Notes under the pieces: generated by a model
Seen by the model: the letters and a program-made list of their open reading frames with translations, nothing else
Databases searched by the model: none
What the model was told of the DNA's origin: nothing
Program-made: the position numbers and the translations under genes
Origin: JBBQNY01 sp038255255
Lineage (GTDB): Bacteria; Pseudomonadota; Gammaproteobacteria; Xanthomonadales; Ahniellaceae
Assembly: GCA_038255255.1 (NCBI GenBank)
Contig: JBBSLL010000046.1
Location: forward strand, 1-15,297
DNA length: 15,297 nucleotides
Reading direction: 5' to 3'
In this document: one piece after another, positions 1 through 6,276 of the stretch
Numbering within the stretch: the first letter of the stretch is position 1
Layout of the letters: each line of letters starts with the position of its first letter

Positions 1-72
1 CGTCCCACCGCCGAGCGCACGCTTGATGCGCAGGAGCGCTGGGAACACCGTCAGCGCCAGATGGGAGACTGA
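1..72 (+). CDS. C-terminal end of an unidentified gene (partial)
   Basis: The first frame is open from the window edge and ends at TGA 70-72, giving 23 charged residues that end in RQRQMGD. G or C fills most third codon positions, as in the neighbouring genes, and a strong hairpin follows at 101-123, which fits a gene end. I do not recognise the tail and cannot name the product. Frame 2 also stays open here, so the assignment rests only on third-position bias and the hairpin. Confidence 0.35.
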   Translation, partial: RPTAERTLDAQERWEHRQRQMGD

Positions 73-100
73 GTCCGATCGAGTCTTTCCGTGCTTGATA

Positions 101-123
101 AGGGCGCATCCGGGATGCGCCCT
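101..123. terminator. Hairpin between convergent genes, probable bidirectional terminator
   Basis: A perfect 10-bp inverted repeat (AGGGCGCATC and GATGCGCCCT) surrounds a 3-base loop. It lies 28 bases after the stop of the partial plus-strand gene and 5 bases beyond the end of sufE on the minus strand. Neither side has a real T-run, so it may stall or protect transcripts rather than act as a classic intrinsic terminator. Confidence 0.5.
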
Positions 124-128
124 ATGGC

Positions 129-575
129 TCAGGCGTCGCGGGCGGCGTGGGTGGCGTGATGCTTGATTCGCGCGAGCATGGCGTGGAGGCCATTTCTCCG
201 CGTCGGTGAGAGATGTCGGGAGAGTCCCAACTCGGCGACGAAAGTCGGTTCCGTCGCCAGGATTTCCGCTGCCGTCCGGCCCGAGTACACACGCAGCAGC
301 AGGGCAATCAGTCCCGATACGATGCTCGAGTCGCTGATCGCGCTGAACTCGAGATGCGCCGCTTCTCCGTGCGGCACGATCCAGACCTGCGACTGGCAGC
401 CATCGACCTTGTAGGCGTCGGAACGGAGCGCTTCGGGCAACGGCGGCAGCCGTCGGCCGAGATCGATGAGATATTGATACCGTTCCGACCAGTCGCTCAA
501 CATGCCGAACTCGTCGACGATGGCGTGCTGCGCTTCCGCTGCGCTCGCCTCCGTCGGTTGGGCGAGGATGTTCAC
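129..575 (-). CDS. sufE: SufE-family cysteine desulfurase sulfur acceptor
   Basis: SufE-family proteins accept persulfide sulfur from a cysteine desulfurase (SufS/CsdA type) and pass it on for cytosolic iron-sulfur cluster assembly. The 148-residue product has the family core: a DEF...W.ERY.YLIDLG segment near residues 21-40, the LPPLPEALR stretch, and the acceptor cysteine C60 in the GCQSQVW motif. Its length is normal for the family. The start is GTG at 575, which overlaps the TGA of cysS (574-572) as GTGA, so translation is probably coupled. Linking cysteinyl-tRNA synthetase to a sulfur-transfer protein puts two cysteine-dependent functions on one transcript. No sufBCDS genes are present, so I cannot tell whether it serves SUF or a CsdA-type partner (CsdE). 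Confidence 0.9.
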   Translation of the reverse strand: MNILAQPTEASAAEAQHAIVDEFGMLSDWSERYQYLIDLGRRLPPLPEALRSDAYKVDGCQSQVWIVPHGEAAHLEFSAISDSSIVSGLIALLLRVYSGRTAAEILATEPTFVAELGLSRHLSPTRRNGLHAMLARIKHHATHAARDA

Positions 576-1945
576 GTCGCACGCTTCCCGCGTACGCCCT
601 GCGGCGTGTCTTCCAGCACCACGCCCTCGGTCAGCAACTCTGCCCGGATCGAGTCGGAGAGCGCAAAGTCGCGCGCCCTTTTTGCAGCGTCGCGCGCATC
701 GATCCGCGACTGGATCCTTGCATCGTCACCACCGGAAGTACCGCGCTCGAACCACGCGGTGGGCGACTGTTGCAGTAGCCCCATGGCGAATCCCGCTCCA
801 CGCAGGGCCGATGCCCCCGCCGCGCGCGCTTCGGGCGTAGCTGCGCGCCGCGCATCCGCGCCGATGCTGGCCAGTTCCGCCAGCGCCGCGGGGGTATTCA
901 GGTCGTCGTCCAATGCGGCAGCGACTGCAGCGGGGATCGTGGGCTGCGAGTCCGGCCGGGGGCCGAGATCGCGCAGGGTTCCGTAAAGCCGGTCCAGTGT
1001 CCGCACCGATTGTTCGACCAGGCCGTCCGACCATTCCAGAGGCTGGCGGTAGTGCGCGGAAAGCAATGCGAGGCGCAATGCCTCCGGTGGATACTTTTCA
1101 ACAAGCTCGCGCACCTTCTCGATATTGCCGACCGACTTCGACATCTTCGCCCCGCCGAAGGTCAGCATGCCGTTGTGGAGCCAGTACTTCGCGAGCGGCT
1201 TGCCGCCGTGCGCGCACTCGCTCTGGGCGATCTCGTTCTCGTGATGCGGAAACTGCAGGTCGATGCCGCCGGCGTGGATATCCAGCGTCTCACCGAGGTG
1301 GGACGCGGCCATCGCCGAACATTCGATGTGCCAACCGGGTCGTCCGCGACCCCACGGCGACTCCCATCCGGGAAGGTCGTCGGTGGAGGGCTTCCACAAT
1401 ACGAAATCGCCCGGATCGCGCTTGTACGGCGCCACATCGACGCGCGCGCCAGCCAGGAGATCATCGGTGTCGCGCCGCGACAGCTTGCCGTAGCCGGAGA
1501 ACGAGGCCACCGAGAAAAGGACATGACCCTCCGCGGCATAGGCGTGGCCGCTGGCGATCAGCCGCTCGCACATTGCGATGATGTGCGGGATGTGCGAGGT
1601 GGCGTAGGGCTCGATGTCCGGCGGTGGCACGCCCAGCCGTGCCATGTCCTCGCGAAACGCCGCGGCGTACCGGTCAGTTATCGATGCGATCGGGACGCCC
1701 AGGTCACGCGCCGCATGGTTGATCTTGTCGTCGATGTCGGTGATGTTGCGCGCGTGGCGCACGGCCCCGAATCTCGACCGCAGCAGCTCGGCCAGCAGCC
1801 CGAAGATCACGTAAGGCCTGGCATTGCCGATGTGCACGAAGTTGTACACCGTCGGCCCGCAGACGTAGAGCGTCGGGCAGGACGGGTCGGCGGGCTCGAA
1901 GGTCTCGAGGCGGCGGGACAGGCTGTTGAAAAGTCGAAGGGACAT
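572..1945 (-). CDS. cysS: Cysteinyl-tRNA synthetase
   Basis: Class I aminoacyl-tRNA synthetase that charges tRNA-Cys in the cytosol. The 457-residue product is close to the E. coli length (461). Visible motifs are the HIGH-type HIGN at 38-41, KMSKS at 267-271, and the zinc ligands C29, C209, H234 and E238, nearly the same spacing as in E. coli. The catalytic Rossmann core fills the N-terminal two thirds, and an alpha-helical tRNA-binding region follows. The frame is open further upstream, but ATG 1945-1943 is chosen because an AGGAGG ribosome-binding site lies 4 bases before it and MSLRLFNSLSR matches the usual family N-terminus. Its stop overlaps the GTG start of sufE. A probable promoter lies immediately upstream at 1966-1992. 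Confidence 0.97.
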   Translation of the reverse strand: MSLRLFNSLSRRLETFEPADPSCPTLYVCGPTVYNFVHIGNARPYVIFGLLAELLRSRFGAVRHARNITDIDDKINHAARDLGVPIASITDRYAAAFREDMARLGVPPPDIEPYATSHIPHIIAMCERLIASGHAYAAEGHVLFSVASFSGYGKLSRRDTDDLLAGARVDVAPYKRDPGDFVLWKPSTDDLPGWESPWGRGRPGWHIECSAMAASHLGETLDIHAGGIDLQFPHHENEIAQSECAHGGKPLAKYWLHNGMLTFGGAKMSKSVGNIEKVRELVEKYPPEALRLALLSAHYRQPLEWSDGLVEQSVRTLDRLYGTLRDLGPRPDSQPTIPAAVAAALDDDLNTPAALAELASIGADARRAATPEARAAGASALRGAGFAMGLLQQSPTAWFERGTSGGDDARIQSRIDARDAAKRARDFALSDSIRAELLTEGVVLEDTPQGVRGKRAT

Positions 1946-1965
1946 CGGGCCTCCTGGGAGCCCGG

Positions 1966-1992
1966 ATTGTAGCGAGGCCACGATATGTTCAA
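1966..1992 (-). promoter_or_regulatory. Probable sigma70 promoter of cysS-sufE
   Basis: Read on the minus strand, a -35-like TTGAAC (1992-1987) is followed after 15 bases by a -10-like TACAAT (1971-1966), 5 of 6 matches to consensus. The spacer is shorter than the optimal 17. Transcription would begin near 1960, giving a leader of about 15 bases that carries the AGGAGG site of cysS. Confidence 0.5.
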
Positions 1993-2050
1993 GAAAGGTG
2001 AAATTTGCACAGGCTCGATTCAGGCGCGCGGTGCTTTGATACTTCACAGA

Positions 2051-2064
2051 GGCCGCTCGCGGCC
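2051..2064. repeat. Small GC hairpin in the 5' leader of the glycine-zipper gene
   Basis: GGCCGC and GCGGCC form a perfect 6-bp inverted repeat around 2 bases, 18 bases before the ATG at 2083. It could be a leader stem-loop or chance in GC-rich DNA. It has no T-run and is not a terminator. Confidence 0.3.
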
Positions 2065-2082
2065 AGGACCAGTGGACGAACC

Positions 2083-2640
2083 ATGAAATTACTGACGCGC
2101 CTGGCCTTGCTCGTGCCCTTGGCACTCGGGGCAGCTGGTGCGGAAGCCCAGCGGCTTTCGGAGAACACAACAAGGCCAGTGGAAAACGTGAGCTACGGCT
2201 TCGCCGATGTGCTCCGGGTGGATCCCGTCTACCGGCAGGTGCGCGAGGAACGCCCGCGCGAGGAATGCTACGACGAGCAGGTCACGCGAGCGGAGCGCGG
2301 CGGCGGAGACGGCACGGGAGGGACCGTACTCGGTGCCATCGTGGGCGGCGCGCTGGGCAATACCGTCGGAAGTGGAGATGGCCGCCGGGCCGCCACAGTA
2401 GCCGGGGCAGTGATCGGTGGGGCAGTGGGTCGCAACATCGATCGCAACAATGGCGGGCCACCGCGCGAGTTCGAGGACGTGCGAACGCGTTGTCGGGTGG
2501 TTGCGGATGTCGCGAACCGTCGCGAGCTGGTTGCGTACGACGTCGAATACCGGTTCCGTGGCGACGTGTTCCGCTCGCGCCTCGATTACGATCCCGGCCC
2601 GCGCCTGCGAGTGCGCGTGGGCGTGACTCCTGCTCAGTGA
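2083..2640 (+). CDS. Exported glycine-zipper (17 kDa surface antigen-like) protein
   Basis: The 185-residue protein starts with a Sec-type signal (MKLLTRLALLVPLALGAAG) and a likely signal peptidase I site after AEA around residue 22, so it should be periplasmic or envelope-bound. Residues about 82-122 form two glycine-rich hydrophobic stretches (GTVLGAIVGGALGNTVG and AGAVIGGAVGRNID), the glycine-zipper 2TM pattern of the Rick_17kDa_Anti family. The C-terminal part is polar, arginine-rich and tyrosine-rich. Unlike many relatives it has no lipobox cysteine. It does have two isolated cysteines that could form a disulfide. ATG 2083 is preferred over an in-frame start at 2005 because only it places the signal peptide at the N-terminus. 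The ribosome-binding site is weak. Family members are usually described as envelope components, but the precise role is unknown. It is divergent from cysS. Confidence 0.8.
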   Translation: MKLLTRLALLVPLALGAAGAEAQRLSENTTRPVENVSYGFADVLRVDPVYRQVREERPREECYDEQVTRAERGGGDGTGGTVLGAIVGGALGNTVGSGDGRRAATVAGAVIGGAVGRNIDRNNGGPPREFEDVRTRCRVVADVANRRELVAYDVEYRFRGDVFRSRLDYDPGPRLRVRVGVTPAQ

Positions 2641-2816
2641 TGCCGATTGGAGGCCGCGGGCCCGGTTGATCCGGGCGCGCGCTGCGTGTTCCAATGCGGC
2701 CATGTCCCAGCAGTGTTCGAGGTACGCTTCCGGTTCGGGCCTGGCGTCCGGCATGACGTCGCGAGCGCGCTGCCCCCGACTCTCCTGACCGGGCGCGGAC
2801 TGACTTTGTTTCGCAC
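2641..2816 (+). other. Non-coding leader between glycine-zipper gene and argF'
   Basis: I see no convincing protein gene here. The stretch holds a 6-bp hairpin (GCCCGG 2660-2665 and CCGGGC 2671-2676), a 28-codon open frame at 2702-2788 with four arginine codons, and the CCGGGCG segment at 2789-2795. That segment is complementary to the left arm of the terminator that follows. It may be simply the 3' end of the upstream transcript, or a regulatory leader of the arginine operon. Confidence 0.4.
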
Positions 2817-2839
2817 GCCCGGCCGATGCCGGGCTTTTT
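2817..2839 (+). terminator. Rho-independent terminator just upstream of argF'
   Basis: A 7-bp GC stem (GCCCGGC 2817-2823 and GCCGGGC 2828-2834) with the loop CGAT is followed by five T residues (2835-2839). This is the best intrinsic terminator in the window. It lies 177 bases after the glycine-zipper stop and only 33 bases before the argF' start. A competing pairing, CCGGGCG 2789-2795 with CGCCCGG 2816-2822, would remove its left arm, so it may be an attenuator rather than only the end of the upstream gene. Confidence 0.8.
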
Positions 2840-2872
2840 GCTTTCTGGGGATACGTTCTTGAAGCGACTGCC

Positions 2873-3916
2873 GTGATCCGACATTTTCTGGACACCCAGG
2901 ATTTTTCCCGTGGCGAGCTGGACGCGCTGCTCGACCTTGCCGCGCGTCTCCGGGAAGCTCCGCGTTCCAGTGCGATGGCGGGACGCAGCATCGCGCTGGT
3001 CTTTTTCAATCCCTCGATGCGCACCCGCACTTCATTCGAACTGGGTGCCTGGCAGATGGGTGGACACGCGGTGGTGCTGGCCCCCGGCAAGGACGCGTGG
3101 GGCATCGAATTCGAGCCCGGCGCGACGATGCTCGGGGAGCCGGAGGAACACGTCGCGGAAGTGGCGCGCGTTCTGTCGCGTTACGTGGACCTCATCGGCG
3201 TGCGCGCGTTTCCCAAATTCGTCGACTGGTCAGTCGATCGCGAAGATCGCGTGATCAAGGCGTTTGCACGGCACGCAACGGTACCCGTGATCAACCTCGA
3301 GACGATCGTGCACCCCTGCCAGGAACTGGCGCACGCCCTCGCGTTACGCGACCGGTTTGGACCCGACATGCGCGGCCGCAAGTATGTGCTGACCTGGACC
3401 TACCATCCCAAGCCACTCAATACCGCCGTGGCCAACTCGGCGCTCCAGATCGCGACGCGGCTCGGCATGGAAGTGACGTTGCTGTGCCCGACGCCGGATT
3501 ACGCGCTCGATGAGCGTTACCTGCAGATCGCCCGGGCCAACGCCGCGGAGAACGGCGGGTCGTTCGAGATCACCCACGACATCGATGCGGCCTACCGCGG
3601 CGCGCACGCCGTCTATGCGAAGAGCTGGGGCGCGTTGCCCTACTTCGGGCGTTGGGACGACGAGCAACCGCCTCGCGACACGTATCGTCATTTCATCGTC
3701 GACGAGCGCAAGATGGCGCTCACCGACGACGCCGTCTTCAGCCATTGCCTGCCGCTGCGGCGCAACGTGAAGGCGACCGATGCGGTGATGGATTCTCCGG
3801 CGTGCATCGCCATCGACGAAGCCGAGAACCGCCTCCACGTGCAAAAGGCGGTGATGGCCACATTGCTGGAAACCCATCATGGAATCCATGAATCAGGACC
3901 CGGAGAAAGGGCATGA
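2873..3916 (+). CDS. argF': N-acetylornithine carbamoyltransferase
   Basis: Transfers carbamoyl from carbamoyl phosphate to N-acetyl-L-ornithine, giving N-acetyl-L-citrulline. It replaces ordinary ornithine carbamoyltransferase in arginine synthesis. The 347-residue product carries the family carbamoyl-phosphate loop as FFNPSMRTRTSFELG (44-58; ordinary enzymes have STRTR), KDAW at 73-76, HPCQELAHAL near 147-156 and HCLPLRRN at 291-298. E91 aligns by my reading with E92 of the Xanthomonas campestris enzyme, the residue linked to acetylornithine preference (proline in the succinylornithine enzyme of Bacteroides). K300 probably corresponds to its carboxylated lysine K302. The start is GTG 2873, with a weak GAAG site 8 bases upstream, and the N-terminus HFLDTQDFSR fits the family. 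The stop overlaps argG as ATGA. A terminator lies 33 bases upstream. Confidence 0.95.
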   Translation: MIRHFLDTQDFSRGELDALLDLAARLREAPRSSAMAGRSIALVFFNPSMRTRTSFELGAWQMGGHAVVLAPGKDAWGIEFEPGATMLGEPEEHVAEVARVLSRYVDLIGVRAFPKFVDWSVDREDRVIKAFARHATVPVINLETIVHPCQELAHALALRDRFGPDMRGRKYVLTWTYHPKPLNTAVANSALQIATRLGMEVTLLCPTPDYALDERYLQIARANAAENGGSFEITHDIDAAYRGAHAVYAKSWGALPYFGRWDDEQPPRDTYRHFIVDERKMALTDDAVFSHCLPLRRNVKATDAVMDSPACIAIDEAENRLHVQKAVMATLLETHHGIHESGPGERA

Positions 3917-5127
3917 ATGCGCAGGATCCCCGTGACGTCGTGCTCGCATTCTCGGGTGGGCTGGACACCAGTTTCTGCGTCCCCTATCTCAAGGAACAGG
4001 GATACTCGGTGCACACGGTGTTCGCCGACACCGGTGGCGTGGACGCTGAGGAGCGAGCCTTTATCGAACAGCGCGCGCAGGAACTGGGCGTCGCATCTCA
4101 CGTCACCGTCGATGGCGGTCCCGCGCTCTGGTCGGGGTTCGTCAAGCCGCTGGTGTGGGCAGGTGAGGGCTACCAGGGCCAGTACCCGCTGCTGGTATCC
4201 GACCGCTACCTGATCGTCGAGGCGGCTCTCGAACGCTGTGCGGCGCTCGGTACGCGACATATCGCGCACGGCTGCACGGGCATGGGCAATGACCAGGTGC
4301 GCTTCGACCTTGCGGTCAAGGCGCTCGGAAACTTCGATATCCTCGCGCCCATTCGCGAAATCCAGCGCGAACACACGGAAGTGCGCGCCTACGAACAGCG
4401 CTACCTGGAAGCGCGCGGGTTCGCGGTACGCGCCAGGCAGCAGGCCTACACCATCAACGAGAACCTGCTGGGACTGACGATGTCGGGCGGAGAGATCGAT
4501 CGCTGGCTCGCGCCGGGCGGCGAAGCGCGCGGCTGGTGCGCAACGCGCGAGCAGTGGCCGGCGGAAACGTTGCGTACCGCGATCACCTTTGAGCGCGGCG
4601 AAGCCGTTGCGCTCGACGGCGTCGCCATGCCCGGGCACGCGCTGCTGGCGAAGCTCAACGCGGAGTTCGCCCGTTACGGCGTGGGCCGGGGCATGTACAC
4701 CGGCGACACCACGATCGGACTCAAGGGCCGCATCGTGTACGAGGCACCCGGCATCACCGCGCTGCTCGCGGCGCATCGGGCGCTCGAAGAAGCGGTGCTG
4801 ACCAAGCAGCAGAACCGGTTCAAGCCCGCCATTGCACGGCAATGGGTGGAACTGGTGTACGAGGGTTTCTATCACGATCCCCTCAAGCGCGATCTCGAAG
4901 CGTTCCTCGCGTCGAGCCAGGCCTGCGTCAATGGCACGGTGACGCTCGAGACCGCGGGTGCGCGCGTCGATGCCGTGGCCATCGAGTCGCCGCACATCCT
5001 CACAGCGAAGGGGGCGACGTACGCGCAGTCCGCCGACTGGGGCGTTGCCGAAGCCGAGGGCTTTATCAAGCTCTACGGCATGTCGAGCACGCTGTGGGCC
5101 GAAGTCAACCGGAAACCCGCATCGTGA
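3913..5127 (+). CDS. argG: Argininosuccinate synthase
   Basis: Joins citrulline and aspartate with ATP to argininosuccinate in the cytosol, the penultimate step of arginine synthesis. The 404-residue product has the N-type ATP-pyrophosphatase loop AFSGGLDTS at 12-20, then the GCTGMGNDQVRF segment (about 119-130) that contacts aspartate and citrulline, and a C-terminal multimerisation tail with SADWGVAEAEGFIKLYG. Its length is normal. ATG 3913 overlaps the argF' stop and is preceded by GGAGAAAGG. Because ArgF' makes N-acetylcitrulline, ArgE must act before this enzyme. A 48-base gap without recognisable signals separates it from argE. Confidence 0.97.
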   Translation: MNAQDPRDVVLAFSGGLDTSFCVPYLKEQGYSVHTVFADTGGVDAEERAFIEQRAQELGVASHVTVDGGPALWSGFVKPLVWAGEGYQGQYPLLVSDRYLIVEAALERCAALGTRHIAHGCTGMGNDQVRFDLAVKALGNFDILAPIREIQREHTEVRAYEQRYLEARGFAVRARQQAYTINENLLGLTMSGGEIDRWLAPGGEARGWCATREQWPAETLRTAITFERGEAVALDGVAMPGHALLAKLNAEFARYGVGRGMYTGDTTIGLKGRIVYEAPGITALLAAHRALEEAVLTKQQNRFKPAIARQWVELVYEGFYHDPLKRDLEAFLASSQACVNGTVTLETAGARVDAVAIESPHILTAKGATYAQSADWGVAEAEGFIKLYGMSSTLWAEVNRKPAS

Positions 5128-5175
5128 TTTTCCCGAACGAGCAGTTGCCGAATTCGCCTGGTATCCGATTCCCGC

Positions 5176-6276
5176 ATGAGTGAATCACTCGCCACGGCCC
5201 TGCAGCACCTCGAGGCGCTGGTGGCCTTCGACACGCGCAACCCGCCCCGTGCGATCGGAACGGGTGGCATCTTCGATTACCTGCGCGCGCAGCTTCCGGG
5301 CTTCGAATGCCGTGTCGTCGACCACGGCGCGGGCGCGGTATCGATGCTCGCCGAACGTGGAGCGCCGCCTCGCGTTTTCAACGTGCACCTCGATACGGTG
5401 CCGTCCTCGCCCGCCTGGAGCGCTGACCCGCTGCGCCTGCGCATCGCGCCGGATCGCGCGATCGGACTCGGCGCGTGCGACATCAAGGGTGCCGCGGCAT
5501 GCCTGCTGGCCGCTGCGCAGGCCACGCGGGGCGATGCTGCGCTGCTCTTCACGACGGACGAGGAGGCGAACGACGCACGCTGCGTCCCGGCCTTCCTCGC
5601 GTCCGGTCATCGATACACGGAAGTGGTCATCGCCGAGCCGACGGGCTGCACGGCAGTGCTCGCTCATCGCGGGATCAGTTCAGTCGAGATGGAGTTCCAC
5701 GGCACCGCCGGGCATGCCTCCAACGCGCAGCGGCTCGAGTCGAGCGCATTGCACCAGGCGGTCCGGTGGGCGTCCCGCGCGCTCGAAGAGGTTGAAGCGC
5801 AGACGCACGCTCGCTTCGGTGGCCTCACTGGATTGCGCTTCAACATCGGTCGCATCGAGGGTGGCATCAAGGCGAACATGATCGCGCCGCATGCACTGGT
5901 ACGCTTCGGATTCCGTCCATTGCCCTCGCAGTCCATCGATGCCGCGCATGATCGCTGGCGTTCGTTTGCGCCGGATGCCGCGGCGATGCGCTACCGCGAA
6001 ACGTTCCGGGGCCCGGCACTGCCCGCGGGCAGCGGAAGCGACGCGGAGGAGGCAAGGCTCAAGGCTCGCGATCTCGCCGATGCGCTGGGCCTGCCCATCG
6101 GCAATGCCGTGGATTTCTGGACCGAGGCCGCGCTGTTCTCGGCCGCTGGCCTGACTGCATTCGTGTTCGGACCGGGCGACATCGCGCAGGCGCACGCGGC
6201 GGACGAGTGGGTCGCGCTCGACCAGCTCGCGACCGCCACCCACCATTACGCGCGATTGTTCGGGGATGCAACGTGA
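5176..6276 (+). CDS. argE: N-acetylcitrulline/N-acetylornithine deacetylase, M20 family
   Basis: Zinc-dependent M20 deacetylase. In pathways with N-acetylornithine carbamoyltransferase it removes acetate from N-acetylcitrulline to give citrulline for ArgG. The 366-residue protein shows the metal-site pattern in order: H71 and D73 in NVHLDTVP, D102 in GACDIKG, E129 and E130 in TTDEE, E154 in IAEPTG, and H340 near the C-terminus in QAHAADEW. Residues about 165-285 form the smaller dimerisation domain, with GTAGHAS and KANMIAP. ATG 5176 agrees with the family N-terminus. The gene overlaps the next one as GTGA. The substrate is inferred from its place beside argF'. Succinyl-diaminopimelate desuccinylase is a relative but is unlikely here. 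Confidence 0.92.
   Translation: MSESLATALQHLEALVAFDTRNPPRAIGTGGIFDYLRAQLPGFECRVVDHGAGAVSMLAERGAPPRVFNVHLDTVPSSPAWSADPLRLRIAPDRAIGLGACDIKGAAACLLAAAQATRGDAALLFTTDEEANDARCVPAFLASGHRYTEVVIAEPTGCTAVLAHRGISSVEMEFHGTAGHASNAQRLESSALHQAVRWASRALEEVEAQTHARFGGLTGLRFNIGRIEGGIKANMIAPHALVRFGFRPLPSQSIDAAHDRWRSFAPDAAAMRYRETFRGPALPAGSGSDAEEARLKARDLADALGLPIGNAVDFWTEAALFSAAGLTAFVFGPGDIAQAHAADEWVALDQLATATHHYARLFGDAT

Noticed and set aside
1946..1964. Hairpin burying the cysS ribosome-binding site (CGGGCTCC against GGAGGCCCG with one bulge)
   Set aside because: The likely promoter would start transcription near 1960, inside the hairpin, so the full stem would not be in the main transcript. The loop would also be only 2 bases.
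1946..2173. N-terminal extension of cysS to 2173
   Set aside because: The frame is open, but the strong AGGAGG before ATG 1945 and the family N-terminus place the start there. The extension also overlaps the likely promoter.
2647..2862. 71-codon plus-strand frame before argF'
   Set aside because: It has a TTG start without a ribosome-binding site, runs through the terminator and has no recognisable composition. It is probably chance.
2640..2872. ArgR boxes upstream of argF'
   Set aside because: I looked for AT-rich TGAAT/ATTCA-type palindromes and found none in this GC-rich leader.
2089..3105. Long minus-strand open frame across the glycine-zipper gene, leader and argF' start
   Set aside because: It is antisense to two well-supported genes. 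Its most protein-like part falls in the 2641-2816 gap, but it has no start signal or stop of its own there.
3877..4995. 372-codon minus-strand frame opposite argG
   Set aside because: It mirrors the strong codon bias of argG and shows no family motif. Such shadows are expected in GC-rich genes.
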